Position numbers and translations under genes: made by a program. Below, one piece after another: positions 39,656 through 50,924 of a stretch of 64,000 nucleotides of DNA. Position 1 is the first letter of the stretch; every line of letters begins with the position of its first letter. Under the pieces are notes generated by a model. It made no database searches. It saw nothing but the letters and a program-made list of their open reading frames with translations, and had not been told where the DNA came from. Source of the DNA: Coemansia sp. RSA 487 (taxonomy: Eukaryota; Kickxellomycota; Kickxellomycetes; Kickxellales; Kickxellaceae); NCBI GenBank assembly GCA_027577595.1, contig JANBRJ010000059.1, forward strand, positions 1 through 64,000, given 5' to 3'.

Positions 39656-40541
39656 TTTTCTAATATATTTTCTTTATTCTCTTTTCTAATATTATGACAC
39701 GGCGAAGAAGGTGTAGTAGCTCTGCTATAAGGGATTGGTAGTTTACGGATATTGAACAACCCAACCGATTTGGCTTGCTTTTATATCCGGTAAACATAGC
39801 CTAAACACACATTAAAACAAACAGAGCCAATCGGAGCAATGACGATTGAGGATATGCAACAAGGATGTTGGATCGCCTGCAGCATGCATATGTTCCCAGT
39901 CATGTGATGTTCTAACGATAAAGAGATGCATCAGAGGAAGCAGGTGATGAAACAGGGAAGACGAGGGGAAATTTTGAGTTGGGTGCATTTTGTGTTGTGC
40001 CACATCAAAAGCTGCAGATGATGCAACGCAGCAGACGAGGAAACAAGAGAAGAGCAGGCCCGCACAGATCGCAAAGCATTATTTCGACAAGCTTGGAAAG
40101 TGCAGGCAACTTGGAACGAAGAAAGAAGGGAGAAAGGGCCGTTATAAGGAGGCAATATTGTTCTGAACAGCCAAGCAGAGGCGTTGCCTCTTTCTTTTTT
40201 TTCACACATTCATTATGAACGGAAACAAAAAGCTGGCAACAATAATAAACAAAGGAAGAAAAGGAGGAAAATGAGGCTCAGCTGACTTTGAAAAGGAAAG
40301 GACGCAGGAACTGAGACTGACAAGCTGAAAAGGGGGTTAGGGCGATCCAATTGGTTGAAAGAAAATGGGCCAAAACAACAAAAAATTAAAACACGAATGA
40401 ACAATAACAAAAAACAGGCCAGATTCTCTTTCCGCCTTCCCCTTTTCCGTCTTTTCTCTTTGACCAAGATATTTGCACTATTTATTAACAAGTAAACAAA
40501 TTCCGCCCTTTTTCCTGTTCCTGTACATTAAACACACACTT
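39656..40541. other. Divergent intergenic region
   Basis: 886 bases between the GPI-protein gene and BUB2. Apart from the TATA box at 39778-39785 no feature was recognised. Confidence 0.5.
39778..39785 (-). promoter_or_regulatory. TATA box of the GPI-protein gene
   Basis: TATAAAAG on the minus strand about 123 bases upstream of the start codon. Confidence 0.45.
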
Positions 40542-42644
40542 ATGCATACCCATCGAACCAGACAACTGCAACAACAAAGCAGTGCTGGCGGAGCAGGAGG
40601 AGGAGGAGCAGGGGGAGGAGCGCGGCGAGGCTTGACCCCACGGATGCTAGAACTCAGCAGGCGGCTGGGCGACATAGAGTTTGAAGAGTACAGGATAGCC
40701 ACATCAGACCCGCGCTGCGAAATGCAGCACCCAGCACCACACTCGTCGCCAGCATGCGAAATACCGATACGCGAAGAAGAAGACGAAGATGAAAGGGAGG
40801 AAAGCAGCGGCGGGCAGGCAAGCACGGCAAGCGGCTCAGAAATTCTGGGTGTGCGGGTACGAGAGCGGCTACGCGACAGGCTGCGTGTACCAGCGAGCGA
40901 GCCATCAAAGCTGGGTGGGCTAGACCTGGTGGAGCCGGCCAAAGTCGACACGATGTATGAAGAGGATGTTGAGACGTCGGAGTACCGGCGGCGGCGGCGG
41001 GCGCGCGAATCGCTAGGGTCGAGCGACGGGTTTGCGGTTGATATAGCTTTGCGCGGGCGCACGCGGTCCGGGTCTGGCTCGCAGCAACAGCACCAGCACC
41101 AGCACCAGCAAGACGCGGCGATGGCACTGACAAGCATGGCGGCAGCGCGCGAGAGGCAGCGGCTGGTTGCGCTGACACGCAGGATCCACGAGGACTGGGA
41201 GGAGGTCAGCAACACGATGCGCGAGCTGCGCGTGCTGATAGCCACCAGCGGCGGGCTGCCTGTGAGCGCAAGCGATGGACGGCTGCGGCGCACGCTATGG
41301 CTGGCAATGCTCGAGGTGCGTGACATCAACGTCGACGGATATGCGCGCGCGCTGCAGTGCTGCCCGTCTACAAGCGCCGACAAAATCGACAACGACGCTT
41401 TCCGCACGCTGGCAGCCGACGGCGAGTTCCGGCGGCGCGTATCCACAGACTCCATCGTACGTGTGCTCAATGCGCTGCTTAGCGCGCCGGATCGCGCCAC
41501 AAGCGACCCGCCGCGTTACGTGCAAGGCATGAACACGCTGGCTGCCCCGTTTCTCTACGTTATGGGCGAGGGCGCTGGGTTCTTTGCGTTCCGCCAGTTC
41601 TTGCGCAAGGAATGCCCCCTGTACGCGCGCCCCTCGCTCCCAGGCGTCCATGCATGCGTGCAGCTGGTTGACGAGTGCCTGGCGCACGTGGATCCGCGAC
41701 TGTTTTCGCATCTGCGGCGGCATGGCGCCGTAGCCAAGATCTATGCGTTTCCGGCAGCCATGACGCTGAGCGCAAGCGTGGGGCCCCTGCGGCAGGTCGT
41801 TCGCCTGTGGGACTTTCTGCTGGCGTTTGGCGTGCACCTCAATGTTGTCTGCATCGTTGCGCAGCTGCTGTCGATGCGTGAGCTGCTGCTGACCACGCCC
41901 TCGCCCATGGCCTTTCTGCGCTCGTGGCCGCCGCTGCGCGCCGACTCGGTTATCCGCAGAACACGCGAGATCTACGACCTCTTGCCGGATTCGTTGCGCC
42001 GCCGCATCAAGTTCCACGCGCATGACCCGCATCTGGCCGAGACGCTGGCGTCAGCCCCGCAAATCGGCGACCCTTTGGCGTCGCCCATACTGCCTTCTCC
42101 ACAGCACCAAAACCAACCGCAGCACCCGCAACCGTCACTGTCGCTTAAGCGCGACCTGCCCCTGAGCCCAACATCCAATCCGCCCAACCACGGCTTTCTG
42201 TCGCCACGTAACGCCAGCTCCACACGCCCGCGCGCGCGCACCTTCTCTGGCATGGCAAAGCGCCTGCGCACTGCGCCGTCCGCCCACTTGCCACCGCTTA
42301 GTCTTATGGGCCTGACCAATGTGCCGCTGACCGATGCATATGGTTCCAGCGGTGGCGGCGGCCTGGCGCTGTCGCCCAGCTACGGAGCCGTTGGCTTGGG
42401 ATTGCATGTGGCGGGTGCGCCAGCACCATCGCCTACAACTCCACAGATGCGCGAGTTTTCCCCTCGTTATTACCAGCAACCAGTTCAGCAGCAGGATCCA
42501 TCAGCACAACAACGTATTCCGTCAAATACCGCAATTCAATCGCCTAGAAGACAACAGCTACTACCTATGCGTGGGTTGCGGCTACCTGCCGGAAGCGAAG
42601 CTATGTGGCTTATTGAAAGGAAACTCTCCCCCGAGTCGAACTGA
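40542..42644 (+). CDS. BUB2: TBC-domain Rab-GAP-like protein, Bub2/Cdc16 family
   Basis: A 700-residue protein. The TBC domain (about 246-495) begins LRRTLWLAMLEV and contains KIDNDAFRTL, RYVQGMNTLAAPFLYVM (the YxQGM motif), CPLYARPSLPGVH and VVRLWDFLLAFG. This pattern matches Bub2 (Cdc16 in fission yeast), the GAP scaffold that with Bfa1/Byr4 holds Tem1/Spg1 inactive in the spindle-position checkpoint. Bub2 is usually 300-400 residues. Here a Gly/Gln-rich, charged N-terminal extension of about 245 residues (with an acidic EEEDEDEREESS block and a QHQHQHQ run) and a C-terminal proline-rich tail of about 200 residues are added. The canonical arginine-finger motif (IxxDxxR) is not obvious; KIDNDAFR fills that position, as in Bub2. 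Start at 40542 removes a hydrophobic upstream stretch that lacks family similarity. Confidence 0.83.
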   Translation: MHTHRTRQLQQQSSAGGAGGGGAGGGARRGLTPRMLELSRRLGDIEFEEYRIATSDPRCEMQHPAPHSSPACEIPIREEEDEDEREESSGGQASTASGSEILGVRVRERLRDRLRVPASEPSKLGGLDLVEPAKVDTMYEEDVETSEYRRRRRARESLGSSDGFAVDIALRGRTRSGSGSQQQHQHQHQQDAAMALTSMAAARERQRLVALTRRIHEDWEEVSNTMRELRVLIATSGGLPVSASDGRLRRTLWLAMLEVRDINVDGYARALQCCPSTSADKIDNDAFRTLAADGEFRRRVSTDSIVRVLNALLSAPDRATSDPPRYVQGMNTLAAPFLYVMGEGAGFFAFRQFLRKECPLYARPSLPGVHACVQLVDECLAHVDPRLFSHLRRHGAVAKIYAFPAAMTLSASVGPLRQVVRLWDFLLAFGVHLNVVCIVAQLLSMRELLLTTPSPMAFLRSWPPLRADSVIRRTREIYDLLPDSLRRRIKFHAHDPHLAETLASAPQIGDPLASPILPSPQHQNQPQHPQPSLSLKRDLPLSPTSNPPNHGFLSPRNASSTRPRARTFSGMAKRLRTAPSAHLPPLSLMGLTNVPLTDAYGSSGGGGLALSPSYGAVGLGLHVAGAPAPSPTTPQMREFSPRYYQQPVQQQDPSAQQRIPSNTAIQSPRRQQLLPMRGLRLPAGSEAMWLIERKLSPESN

Positions 42645-42886
42645 CTCTTCTGTTTGTTGTTATTTTGGCTTGTCTTGCATGAAAAGTTAATTAAAATATA
42701 AAGCACATTATTAGCCTTTTTTTCTATGCCCTCAACGGAAGGGGCTGCCGTATTTTTACGAAACTCTCCAGCTGTTTGGATGGATCAAGATCTTTTATTT
42801 TTCTTTTATTTTTCATTCTTAAAGGAAATGGGGCCAGCGAATAGCGAAGCACGAAGGGTGCTTGAAACCACTTTAGATAGCAGCCA

Positions 42887-43603
42887 TCAGCTGGAATCGA
42901 TGTCTGAATCGGATCCAGCAAACTGACCCCATTTAGATGCACCCTCTTCTATCACTGGCACATTCGATGCTACCAGTACTTTTGATAGCACTGGTACTTT
43001 CGCTTTTGGTAATAGTGGTGCTGCTGCTGCTGCTGCTGCTGCTGATGGCGTATTTTTGGGCGGCGACTGTTCCCTCCGAAGCGCAGGCTTTGCAGCAGTA
43101 GTCTTTGGATAAGGCGAGTAGCGGGCTGGTGCTTCCGCTTGCACTTTGTGCACGGAGTTTACTGGCTGACGTCCAAAGGCTTTGCGCTTCTGCTGCTTCT
43201 CTACCTGGCCAACCACTATACGATTATACTTATCCTGTGGCAGATCGTCATCTACCGCATTGTCTACCTCGGAACCTTTTGATTCATCATCGAATCTCGT
43301 CCATCTGGACGCTTCCCTTTCAGCGGTGTTATCATCAATAGAGTAAACGGAAGCTGGAAACGGCTGCTGCTCTGCAGCTTGCTTTATCTGCTCTCTTGCT
43401 ACTTGCGCTTTGCCTCGCTGCATATTGAGCTCCATCACTGTTTGTCTGCACTCCTTGGGCGTCGTCGATTCAAAGTACACGCGCTTGAGACTCTGTTTAA
43501 GCCCACATACCACGCAGCTCCATTTGTTTGCTTTCTTTTGTTGCTGCGATTGGAACTTTGCACACTGGTCGTTGGCGCACCGGACTACCTGATAGTTTGG
43601 CAT
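42887..43603 (-). CDS. MRN complex-interacting protein (MRNIP)-like
   Basis: A 238-residue protein. The N-terminal zinc-binding unit VVRCANDQCAKFQ...WSCVVCGLKQSLKRVYF (about 6-45) has C-x4-C and C-x2-C pairs in the style of MRNIP. The next section (CRQTVMELN) matches the CRRHVQKLN-type helix. Further on two short tryptophan motifs occur, SRWTRF (about 99) and SKWGQF (about 225), which MRNIP proteins also carry. Vertebrate MRNIP protects replication forks with MRE11-RAD50-NBS1 and is nuclear. An alanine run (about 190) and low-complexity linkers separate these. Convergent with BUB2. Confidence 0.75.
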   Translation of the reverse strand: MPNYQVVRCANDQCAKFQSQQQKKANKWSCVVCGLKQSLKRVYFESTTPKECRQTVMELNMQRGKAQVAREQIKQAAEQQPFPASVYSIDDNTAEREASRWTRFDDESKGSEVDNAVDDDLPQDKYNRIVVGQVEKQQKRKAFGRQPVNSVHKVQAEAPARYSPYPKTTAAKPALRREQSPPKNTPSAAAAAAAAPLLPKAKVPVLSKVLVASNVPVIEEGASKWGQFAGSDSDIDSS

Positions 43604-43849
43604 TTTTTTTAGAAATTATAATGATTATAAGCAGGAATATATCATTAGCATTTCATTTAATACAATTTTGCTGCCGTATTATTTTGATTTGGACATTTAA
43701 TGTAAATGGACTGTTTAGTATATCCATGTTATGGATCATGTCCCTCCTTTCAATCCAGTCTGGCTTGAAAATAGAATAACCAGTCCCCCTATGTAGAACT
43801 ACTATTGAACAAAACTGGGTTTGAACCCGTAAAAAAATCCCAACCCAGG

Positions 43850-44073
43850 AAACCTAAACTCAATGTATTGGTAAACGTTTGGAACAAAAGCCAAAAAAAT
43901 TTTACCAACAATCTTCTTTTTCGATGTAATGACAACTTGCTCACGAGATGCATTGGGCATAGCTTTCTCATAGTCATTTAAAAAAGCTTTGCTGTAGCAG
44001 TAAGTCTATTCTGGTACTTTTTTGGAAGGATACCAAAAGTGAATTCATAAAGACTGAACTTCCATACTTTACC
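43850..44073 (-). pseudogene. Decayed relative of the 143-residue lysine-rich protein
   Basis: On the minus strand GKVWKFSLYEFTFGILPKKY followed by NRLTATAKLF aligns with DKHEYNMYALTFSELP...LINQAKLYL of the gene at 44537. After one frameshift in a T-run near 43980, LNDYEKAMPNASREQV and SKKKIVGK follow, matching NHYEKKMPNATQAQV and TKKKVVDGKK. The copy lacks the N-terminal third. It lies 460 bases downstream of its relative, so it is probably a local duplicate of a host gene. Confidence 0.6.
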
Positions 44074-44536
44074 TTGCGTGAGTCAAGGAAATCATGGAGC
44101 TAATAGTAGAATGTATCTTGGTTATCAGTGCTGCACTATATATAGAAAAATAAAGCACGTATATAGAAGCTTTTAAAATAGATCCAGCTGTCGCATTCAT
44201 ATTCCAAATATGATTTATGGCCAGTTCTGCGGTTGCTGTTGACTGTTGAAAGCGCTACGTTTAATCTATTTATGGATTACGACAACCAAAACTTCAACAT
44301 GACCCTTTCGAGACCACTGATATTTATATACTGAAATATTCTAGGCTGACGTGTACATTCAAATTTTACATTCAAAAGCAATACAGGTGCAATAAATATT
44401 TAATCAAAGTTACAAATCAAGATACTTTTCTTGGCTAACAGCGATATCAATGAATTGAAAAGCTATAGAATATAACCATGTTTAAACTAATAAAAACAAG
44501 TCAAAAATGCTAAAGTAAAGAAAGTAGAGAAAACAT
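44074..44536. other. AT-rich intergenic stretch
   Basis: 463 bases between the decayed copy and its relative. Nothing was recognised. Confidence 0.5.
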
Positions 44537-44968
44537 CTATGAATAAACTATTTGTTTAGCTTTGGTAAGTGAATCGAACAAAACCCAGAGTTTCTTTTTA
44601 CCATCCACAACTTTCTTTTTTGTTTCATCGAGGACTTGCGCTTGTGTAGCATTGGGCATCTTTTTCTCATAATGGTTCAAGTACAGTTTTGCCTGGTTGA
44701 TTAATATTCTCCTTATTCCACTTGGAAGCTCACTAAACGTAAGTGCATACATGTTATACTCGTGTTTGTCTTTCTTAATGCAACGATATCCTTTTGGATG
44801 GTTCTTATGCTTATTGATCCATTCTTTATCATTGACATTATTCAGTGCTACCCACTTTGCCTTCGATATGTTATTTTTTGTCTGTCTGGCCACATGTTCT
44901 CTGAACAGGCAGCTTGCTACTTCCTTTGCTTGTTTATCTGAAAAGTTACACTTTATTGGCCCAGGCAT
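44537..44968 (-). CDS. Small lysine-rich protein, family K long member (unknown function)
   Basis: A 143-residue, strongly basic protein (about one residue in five is Lys). No signal peptide or membrane span. The last third (NHYEKKMPNATQAQVLDETK, about 97-116) matches the KNKYPKYTKSQI region of the 77-residue protein at 5128 and a decayed copy at 43850-44073. A TATAAAAAG box on the minus strand at 45067-45059 lies about 91 bases upstream. I do not recognise the family; a nuclear role would fit the charge but is not shown. Confidence 0.55.
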   Translation of the reverse strand: MPGPIKCNFSDKQAKEVASCLFREHVARQTKNNISKAKWVALNNVNDKEWINKHKNHPKGYRCIKKDKHEYNMYALTFSELPSGIRRILINQAKLYLNHYEKKMPNATQAQVLDETKKKVVDGKKKLWVLFDSLTKAKQIVYS

Positions 44969-45907
44969 ATTGGCCCAGGCATGTTTGATAAAAAAGAAAT
45001 TACGAAAAGAATAATTTGAAAAAGAAAACGAAATTTTATGTTCAGTATTGTTGGCTTTCTTTTTATATGCCAGTCACAGTATTAGTTAGCTTTTGCCTTT
45101 TGGTTCTTTCTCTTTGTCATTACAAATATAGCTATCCTTTTTATAGTATTGGAAATAGAGCTAGACGTTGGATGTGTATTTACACTACTATTTCTATTCG
45201 CAAGCATTCGTTTAAAGGTATTTATTTATAGAGCTGTTTGATTATATTAGATTTCATACGAGGCAATATAAACGGGATATATACCGTGTGTATCCCTATG
45301 CGCAGACACAAACAAAGAGCGTTACTCCTGCTGAAGTGCATACTGCCTACCTTTTAATCAGTCATGCAAACCAACACGTTTTTTCAGGCAGTGCGCACAA
45401 AGCACTTAAAAAGCCAAGACTGAAACTCTAAATCTTAATTACCAAAGCGGCGTTCGTGTAACGAAAGAAAAGGGAAAAGTGATCACTTTATTGTTTTTCT
45501 GGTGCAGTAACATCTCATTTTGTCACATGATGCCATTTGCTGGCTTTCTTTCGAATACCGCAATGCTGGGAGTAAAAACACAGTAGAATAGCAGTAACAA
45601 CGGACTCTGAAAGATGGGCACGCGTGCTTACAAAACACAAACGAAAGTGGCCTTTATGTCTATTACGAACTCCACATGAAAAAGGAGCTCCAATAAGAAG
45701 CACATGGGCGTGTTGCTTTTTTCTGGAAGAGAAAACTATTGTGTTGATAGTCAATCTTTTTTTTTTGCCTTGCCTTCACACGAAAAGGAAGACATCAAAA
45801 ACTGGATTTCTCCTCTTTCATTTTCTTTTGTTTACACTTTTGCAATCCTTTTTTTTATCTTCCAATTATTATTTTCATTCGGCGTCACCAACTTTATTTC
45901 ATTAATA
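44969..45907. other. Intergenic
   Basis: 939 bases between divergent genes. It contains the TATA box at 45059-45067 for the leftward gene. Frames at 45016-45231 and 45515-45754 have no coding character. Confidence 0.5.
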
Positions 45908-48900
45908 ATGCTTGAGGAGCGTACACTGGTGTCGTCCACGATACCAGCACCAACAATAGTTTCAAATGGTAGGCACTTTTTTTCTTTCCAAAGACACTTT
46001 TTGTTTTCTCAATGCATTATTAGCTCACTACTAATTATTTGTTTAGATTTAGAGAGCGGTAACGACAGCGCCAGCTCATTAACCATATCCGAGTATGAGC
46101 ACGACAGTTCGTTGAGCGAGATGGACGAGGAGGACGAGGTATTCTTTGGCCCCATGAGCAGAGCGGAGCTGAAGCGGCTTCACGAAGGCAGAGATATCCA
46201 CCGGCGCAGTACCGAGATGCTTACACTGACTCCTCTATGCGAAGACGATGATGATAGCGAGCGTAGCGGGAACTCTAATCCTCCAGAGGTAAAGGTTTTA
46301 AAATGCTCTCTACTCTATTCTTCCCTCTTTTACCACATGGCTCATTTAGCATCATTTTTACACACGCTCTCTTCTCTTTCTCTCTCTCCACATACATGCC
46401 ATGCATACGAGCGCGTGTTTACAAAACACCCTTCTGCACTATGTTTTCTGTGCGGGGAGGGGGAGAAGAGAGGGGGACAATTAATTTATCATGATTGTTT
46501 TACCTTGTTCTCGCTCACACGCACACAGTCTTTATGTATTAAAGCAACGCTCCCCCAGACTGTGAATTTTTAAAGCATGTAGCCACATACAGAGCACCAG
46601 CACCAGCACCAGAGCCAGGACCAGGACCAGAACCAGAACCAAAGCCAGGACCAGGCTCCAAAACCCGAAGTACCCCAGACTTTACAAGTGCCCACGCAAT
46701 GCGCAACACCCGAGCTCTCACCTATGGGCGGCATAGCGCAGCAGGCCAAGCACGACGAAACAGCAGCAGCGGTAGTGATCCAGAGCTATTTCCGACGTGC
46801 CCTTGCCAAGGACACATGCAAACGCAGACGCAACGATTTGCGGTTTCTTGCTATGAAGGGTTCCCTCAGCGTCGAGAGGCGCAGAAGACCAACCACGGCT
46901 TCTTCGCAAAGGGGGCCAGTCAATGAGGCGAACCAGCTGCCGAGAATGCCCAGGGCCCCCCCTCCCATGCTTCCGATTGCTCCTAAGGCTCGTTCGGCGC
47001 TCCACCCCAAAGTGCCATTGCCAGCCCTGCCCATCACAAAGGACTCTGGCGCATCTGGCTGGCAGGAAGTGGTTCCCGCGCCCTTGCTCTCTGCATCGAT
47101 AATGCGCGAAAAGAAGCAGCCGCAGTCCGCCGGAATAGTAGCGTCGTCGCCTCTCCGACGCGGGCTGAGTATCCGCAACTGGTTCCACCGCCAGCCCACG
47201 CAGCAGGAAACAATCAGCCAGGCAACAGGGATTCCGCTTCCCTCACGGCCATCCACCGCAACCACACTTCCAGCAAAGGTAACTACCACATCCAATAAGC
47301 CCCAAGGGAACACCAGTAAGGCTCGAGCATACCTGGCTCGCATGGTCTCCCATTGGCGCTACCACCAGCAGACTAAACAGACTACTACTACTACTGTACA
47401 CAAGCCTGAACCACGAATAATCCACCAGAGATTTCGCAGTCGTCGGCAGTACAGCCGCATTATGAACTCATCTGTCCACCATCTGCCACACACCACTACT
47501 AATGCATACTCTGAACTATGCGCCTCCCACATTTTACTTGTTCCTCTTGATGACTCCAATTGCCAACCACAGAGCAAACAGCAGACAGCTGATTTGATGC
47601 GTGTGGACTCTGACAACACCAGCGATTCATCGACATTGCCATCCGCGCCCAGTAGATTCCACAGAGATGGAGGACAGCCAGGCAGCAGCGCAGTGGGCAC
47701 AAAGCTCAATATGTTTAAAAGCAGTCTCGGGTCGCTTTTGACACGGTCGTCGTCAACTCTACGGTTCAATGAGCCGCCCAGCAATACGCGCAAGCCTGTC
47801 GGAGGAGAGCCGTTGGTTTCGCCAGGCGTTTTCGGAGATGTAGCCGCTCCTATGCACACAGCGCCGATCAAGCAGCGAGCCATGATGGAGGAGGTCATGT
47901 TTGTTGACATGTTGGCCGAATCCACAAGCACTGCTGCAGCCACAGCCAACCAGCAGCCCCCCTCTTCCAATCCAACACATATCCCTAAACCACCGCACCA
48001 CCACGTCTCTTCCTCTAACACCCCGTACAGCCGCTCGATGATCCCACGGGTACCACGGTTGGCTTCGGCGCCAAGCGTGGGTAGATCCGCTACCGCCGGA
48101 GCATCTTCGAATAAACGAGCCGTACCGCCAAGAGTTGGATCGGGCAAGCGAGATTCTTCATCCACGGACACTGATGAGGATCTGGGCATAGCCGCCGCGG
48201 TATCCAAGCTGACCAACGGAAGCGTTTCATCTATTGCAGTCGACGGCGAAGAAGAAGCAGATGCACATTCGTTTGTAGTGATGCCTACGAGCGCAATGGC
48301 TGTGCCAACCGAGCTTACAGCAGCATCACAGTCCACTGACGAAATCTTGCCTTCTCCTCCGCTGGCAGCCGCCCGTGACCACTATTCGGTCGCTACCAGC
48401 AGCGACGTATCGATGATTGAGGTGCCATCAGGCGCAGAAGACCAACCTTGCAGCGGCGAAGAAAGCGACCCTGAATTGGTGCATGTGGCGGATACGTCCA
48501 ATGCAAAGGACCTGGATAACGCCTTTGGCGTGCCGACGACAAAGGAGCCGGATTCATCGATGCTGGGTATCGGTTCAATGACCAACATATCGCCACGACT
48601 GTCGCTGCGCTTATCGTCCGATGCCTCGACCTTTAGCTTTGGTCTTTCGGCCCTGGCTTCGCTTATCAATAGCGAGGAAAACGGCGGAATCAAGTCTGAA
48701 GAAGATAGCGCGGCATGCCCATCAGACGACCATATCTCAGAGAGCGATAAAGCCGGCAATGCCCCCGAGGAGAGCAGTGAGAATCAACCGTTAGAAGAAA
48801 GGAAAGATGACATCCAGTCACCTGAAGAGACCAAGGACACCAATGACACCAATGACATCAAGGATAGCGAACAGCCCGAGGAGCCTGACCAGAGCCATAA

Positions 48901-50170
48901 TAGCCCGCCCCCCGCCCCAGCTGAGGAACATTCCGAGAGCAAAACCACTGACGCACCTGTGGAAGAGGACATGGACAACCCAATACACGCTCGTCTACGG
49001 TCGCTCCGTTCCCGTCGTCTGCAAGACAAACCACACGCCGCCCCTATTACGCCGAACAACACAATGGAGTACTCGTCTGGTAAGAGCAAGAAGGCCACGG
49101 ACTCTAAAACGAAACCGTTATCCAAGATGGGACCGCTTCAGCTGGACCGGCTGACCAAGCTCAACACGAGGCGCAACTCGACGTACATGACTTGCAAAAT
49201 CGAGTTCTTTGTGGTCCAAAAGGACGGCGATCGGCCGCCGTCGCCTTCGCTGCTTATGCAAGAAAAGGCACTGTTAAGACGCGCTCTAAAGAACCCCGGC
49301 GGGGATTCGCAAGAGGAGGAAGCGGGCGACTCGGAATACCATTCGATTTACTCGAATCCAAGTGGCGACGACGAGGAGGAGGATGAAAACGATGTCGAGT
49401 CCCTGGTGGATGACACGTATCCGCTGTCGCCCTATGCATCTTCAGACGAGTTCGAGCCCGTCAAAGAGCTTAGCAGTGCCAACGAACCAGAGGTTATGGG
49501 CTCTACTTCTGACGTCAAACGCAAATCCATTGAACTCGAGGCGGAACCCACGACACGGCGGGGCACGGCTTCAAGGATCCAGAAACAGGAACCGTGCTCG
49601 AACAAGAAGCAGTGCCGGCGACCTCGCGTTCACTGGGGCTCCCGGTCCGTTCTCCAGAACACGTGGCTTCTAGGAAATAGACGCAAGACGCTTGCTCGGG
49701 AGGGCGACAATGGGCGGGAGTCGGGCTCAGAGAACTGTAATGTTCCTGGAAAGTCAATACTTGTCCGCAGTGCCGAACCGCCTGTCGCCAGCACCGAAGA
49801 GGCGAAACCCAAAGAAGCTGGTGGCAGTGGGTTTTTGGCATCGCGTGCAGCCAAGCGCTCGTCCAAAGCAGCGCCCCCTGATCTGAATCTTATCCGTGTT
49901 TCGTGTATAGAGTACCCTGATAGCTTGCAAGATATCGAGGACCTTTATTCTGACGATGGCGAAAAGTCCATCGAGAGCGATAGCAGCGATGAGTACATGG
50001 AGCCTCGACCCAAAAAGAACGGGAAAAAGAACAAAAATAATAGTATCAAAAAGACCAAGGAACGCGCACCACCAACCATGGCTACTAAACAAGAGGACCT
50101 AGATAGCGATGTGTTTATTCCACGGCGATCAGCGAGAAACACCACGGGAGCGTTAAATATTTCCAAATGA
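45908..50170 (+). CDS. Large IQ-motif protein, three exons (unknown function)
   Basis: Proposed splice: 45908-45968, 46047-46288, 46595-50170, giving 1292 residues. Donors are G|GTAGGC and GAG|GTAAAG; acceptors are TTTAG and a CAGAG near 46594. An alternative acceptor two bases earlier breaks the phase. Exon 2 encodes an acidic segment with EVFFGPMSRAELKRL, which looks like a short conserved module. Exon 3 starts with a (CACCAG)n repeat coding a Gln/His/Asp-rich run, then AAVVIQSYFRRALAKDTCKR, a calmodulin-binding IQ motif (about 160-180). Long disordered Ser/acidic stretches follow. One ordered patch, LNTRRNSTYMTCKIEFF (about 960), is well structured. The tail has basic clusters and IPRRSARNTTGALNISK. 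The protein is probably cytosolic or nuclear. I cannot name the family. Confidence 0.65.
46595..46660 (+). repeat. CACCAG hexanucleotide-like coding repeat
   Basis: Degenerate CACCAG/GACCAG/AACCAG units at the start of exon 3 of the IQ-motif gene. Confidence 0.7.
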
Positions 50171-50437
50171 TAAACAGAGATTCAGTTTAGCTTCAAAATT
50201 TTAGAAACAAATGATTTAGAGGTGTTTCCTACAGTGGTCAAGATATGTTTTTTCCCTTTTAGTGCAGGGAGTGAGCCAATGTTTGTTCTGTCCAGCCTTT
50301 AAATGTCTGTTCATTCTCTCTAGTTCCATTTATTTTATAAAACAATAAAAGACAACAACGCATACTTGTTGTTTCTACAAGCGCATCATATTTTGGTGTC
50401 ATGCCAATGTATTGAAGGCAAAAATAGCATTGGCTCA
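50171..50437. other. Convergent 3' region
   Basis: 267 bases between convergent genes; it contains several AATAAA-like signals (near 50342). No gene recognised. Confidence 0.4.
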
Positions 50438-50716
50438 CCACTGTATTTCTTGTAGCTCCTTGGCATCTTCTTGTGTTTCGTCTATACGTGTGCGGGCGTC
50501 GATGACCTCGTCCGTTGTTGCGCGTATTTTTCTTACAGAGTCAACGAGTCGAGCGATTGCTTCCAGCGAAGCGTCGTTCAGATCTTTGGTGGTTTCTAGG
50601 TGCTCTTTGGCCAGCGGCGCATTTGTCGATGGGCCACTGGATAAAGGTTCTTTGGGCTTTCCAGCGACGTGGCCCGATTGCTGGTCCTGTAAAAGCTGGC
50701 GAAGTGTCAACGTCAT
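50438..50716 (-). CDS. Small coiled-coil protein (unknown function)
   Basis: A 92-93-residue protein. The first 35 residues are flexible (PKEPLSSGPSTNAPLAK). Residues about 38-93 form a continuous amphipathic helix with heptad spacing (LEAIARLVDSVRKI, DARTRIDETQEDAKELQ). The size and a single helix suggest a subunit of a small helical bundle complex (BLOC-1, DASH or Mis12 type), but I cannot assign one. The frame extends to 50824, but the start MTLTLRQLLQ at 50716 avoids a hydrophobic extension. Confidence 0.6.
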
Positions 50717-50924
50717 GGCTAGGCTTTTTTTTAAAAAAAGAAATGCATAGAAGTATGAGTGGGCTTTTCTATCGGTTATTTTTGTCTCGTAAAACGGCCA
50801 TAAGGAGGGGGATAAAAAGGGCATTAAATCATATTGAACAAATCAAGTGTAAAATATGGGCAACAATTTCTTTTTCTGAAAAAGGAGCTACGGAGTTTCA
50901 AAACCGAAATGAGATATTTTCCAT

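Noticed and set aside
40478-41500. 340-residue minus-strand frame opposite the BUB2 gene
   Set aside because: Serine-rich mirror of the GC-rich BUB2 N-terminus without any motif.
43818-43835. tRNA T-arm-like GGGTTTGAACCC
   Set aside because: No acceptor, D-arm or anticodon stem can be folded around it.
46688-50170. 1160-residue frame starting at GTG
   Set aside because: There is no ATG there. Splicing from an upstream ATG at 45908 gives a proper start and joins in phase.
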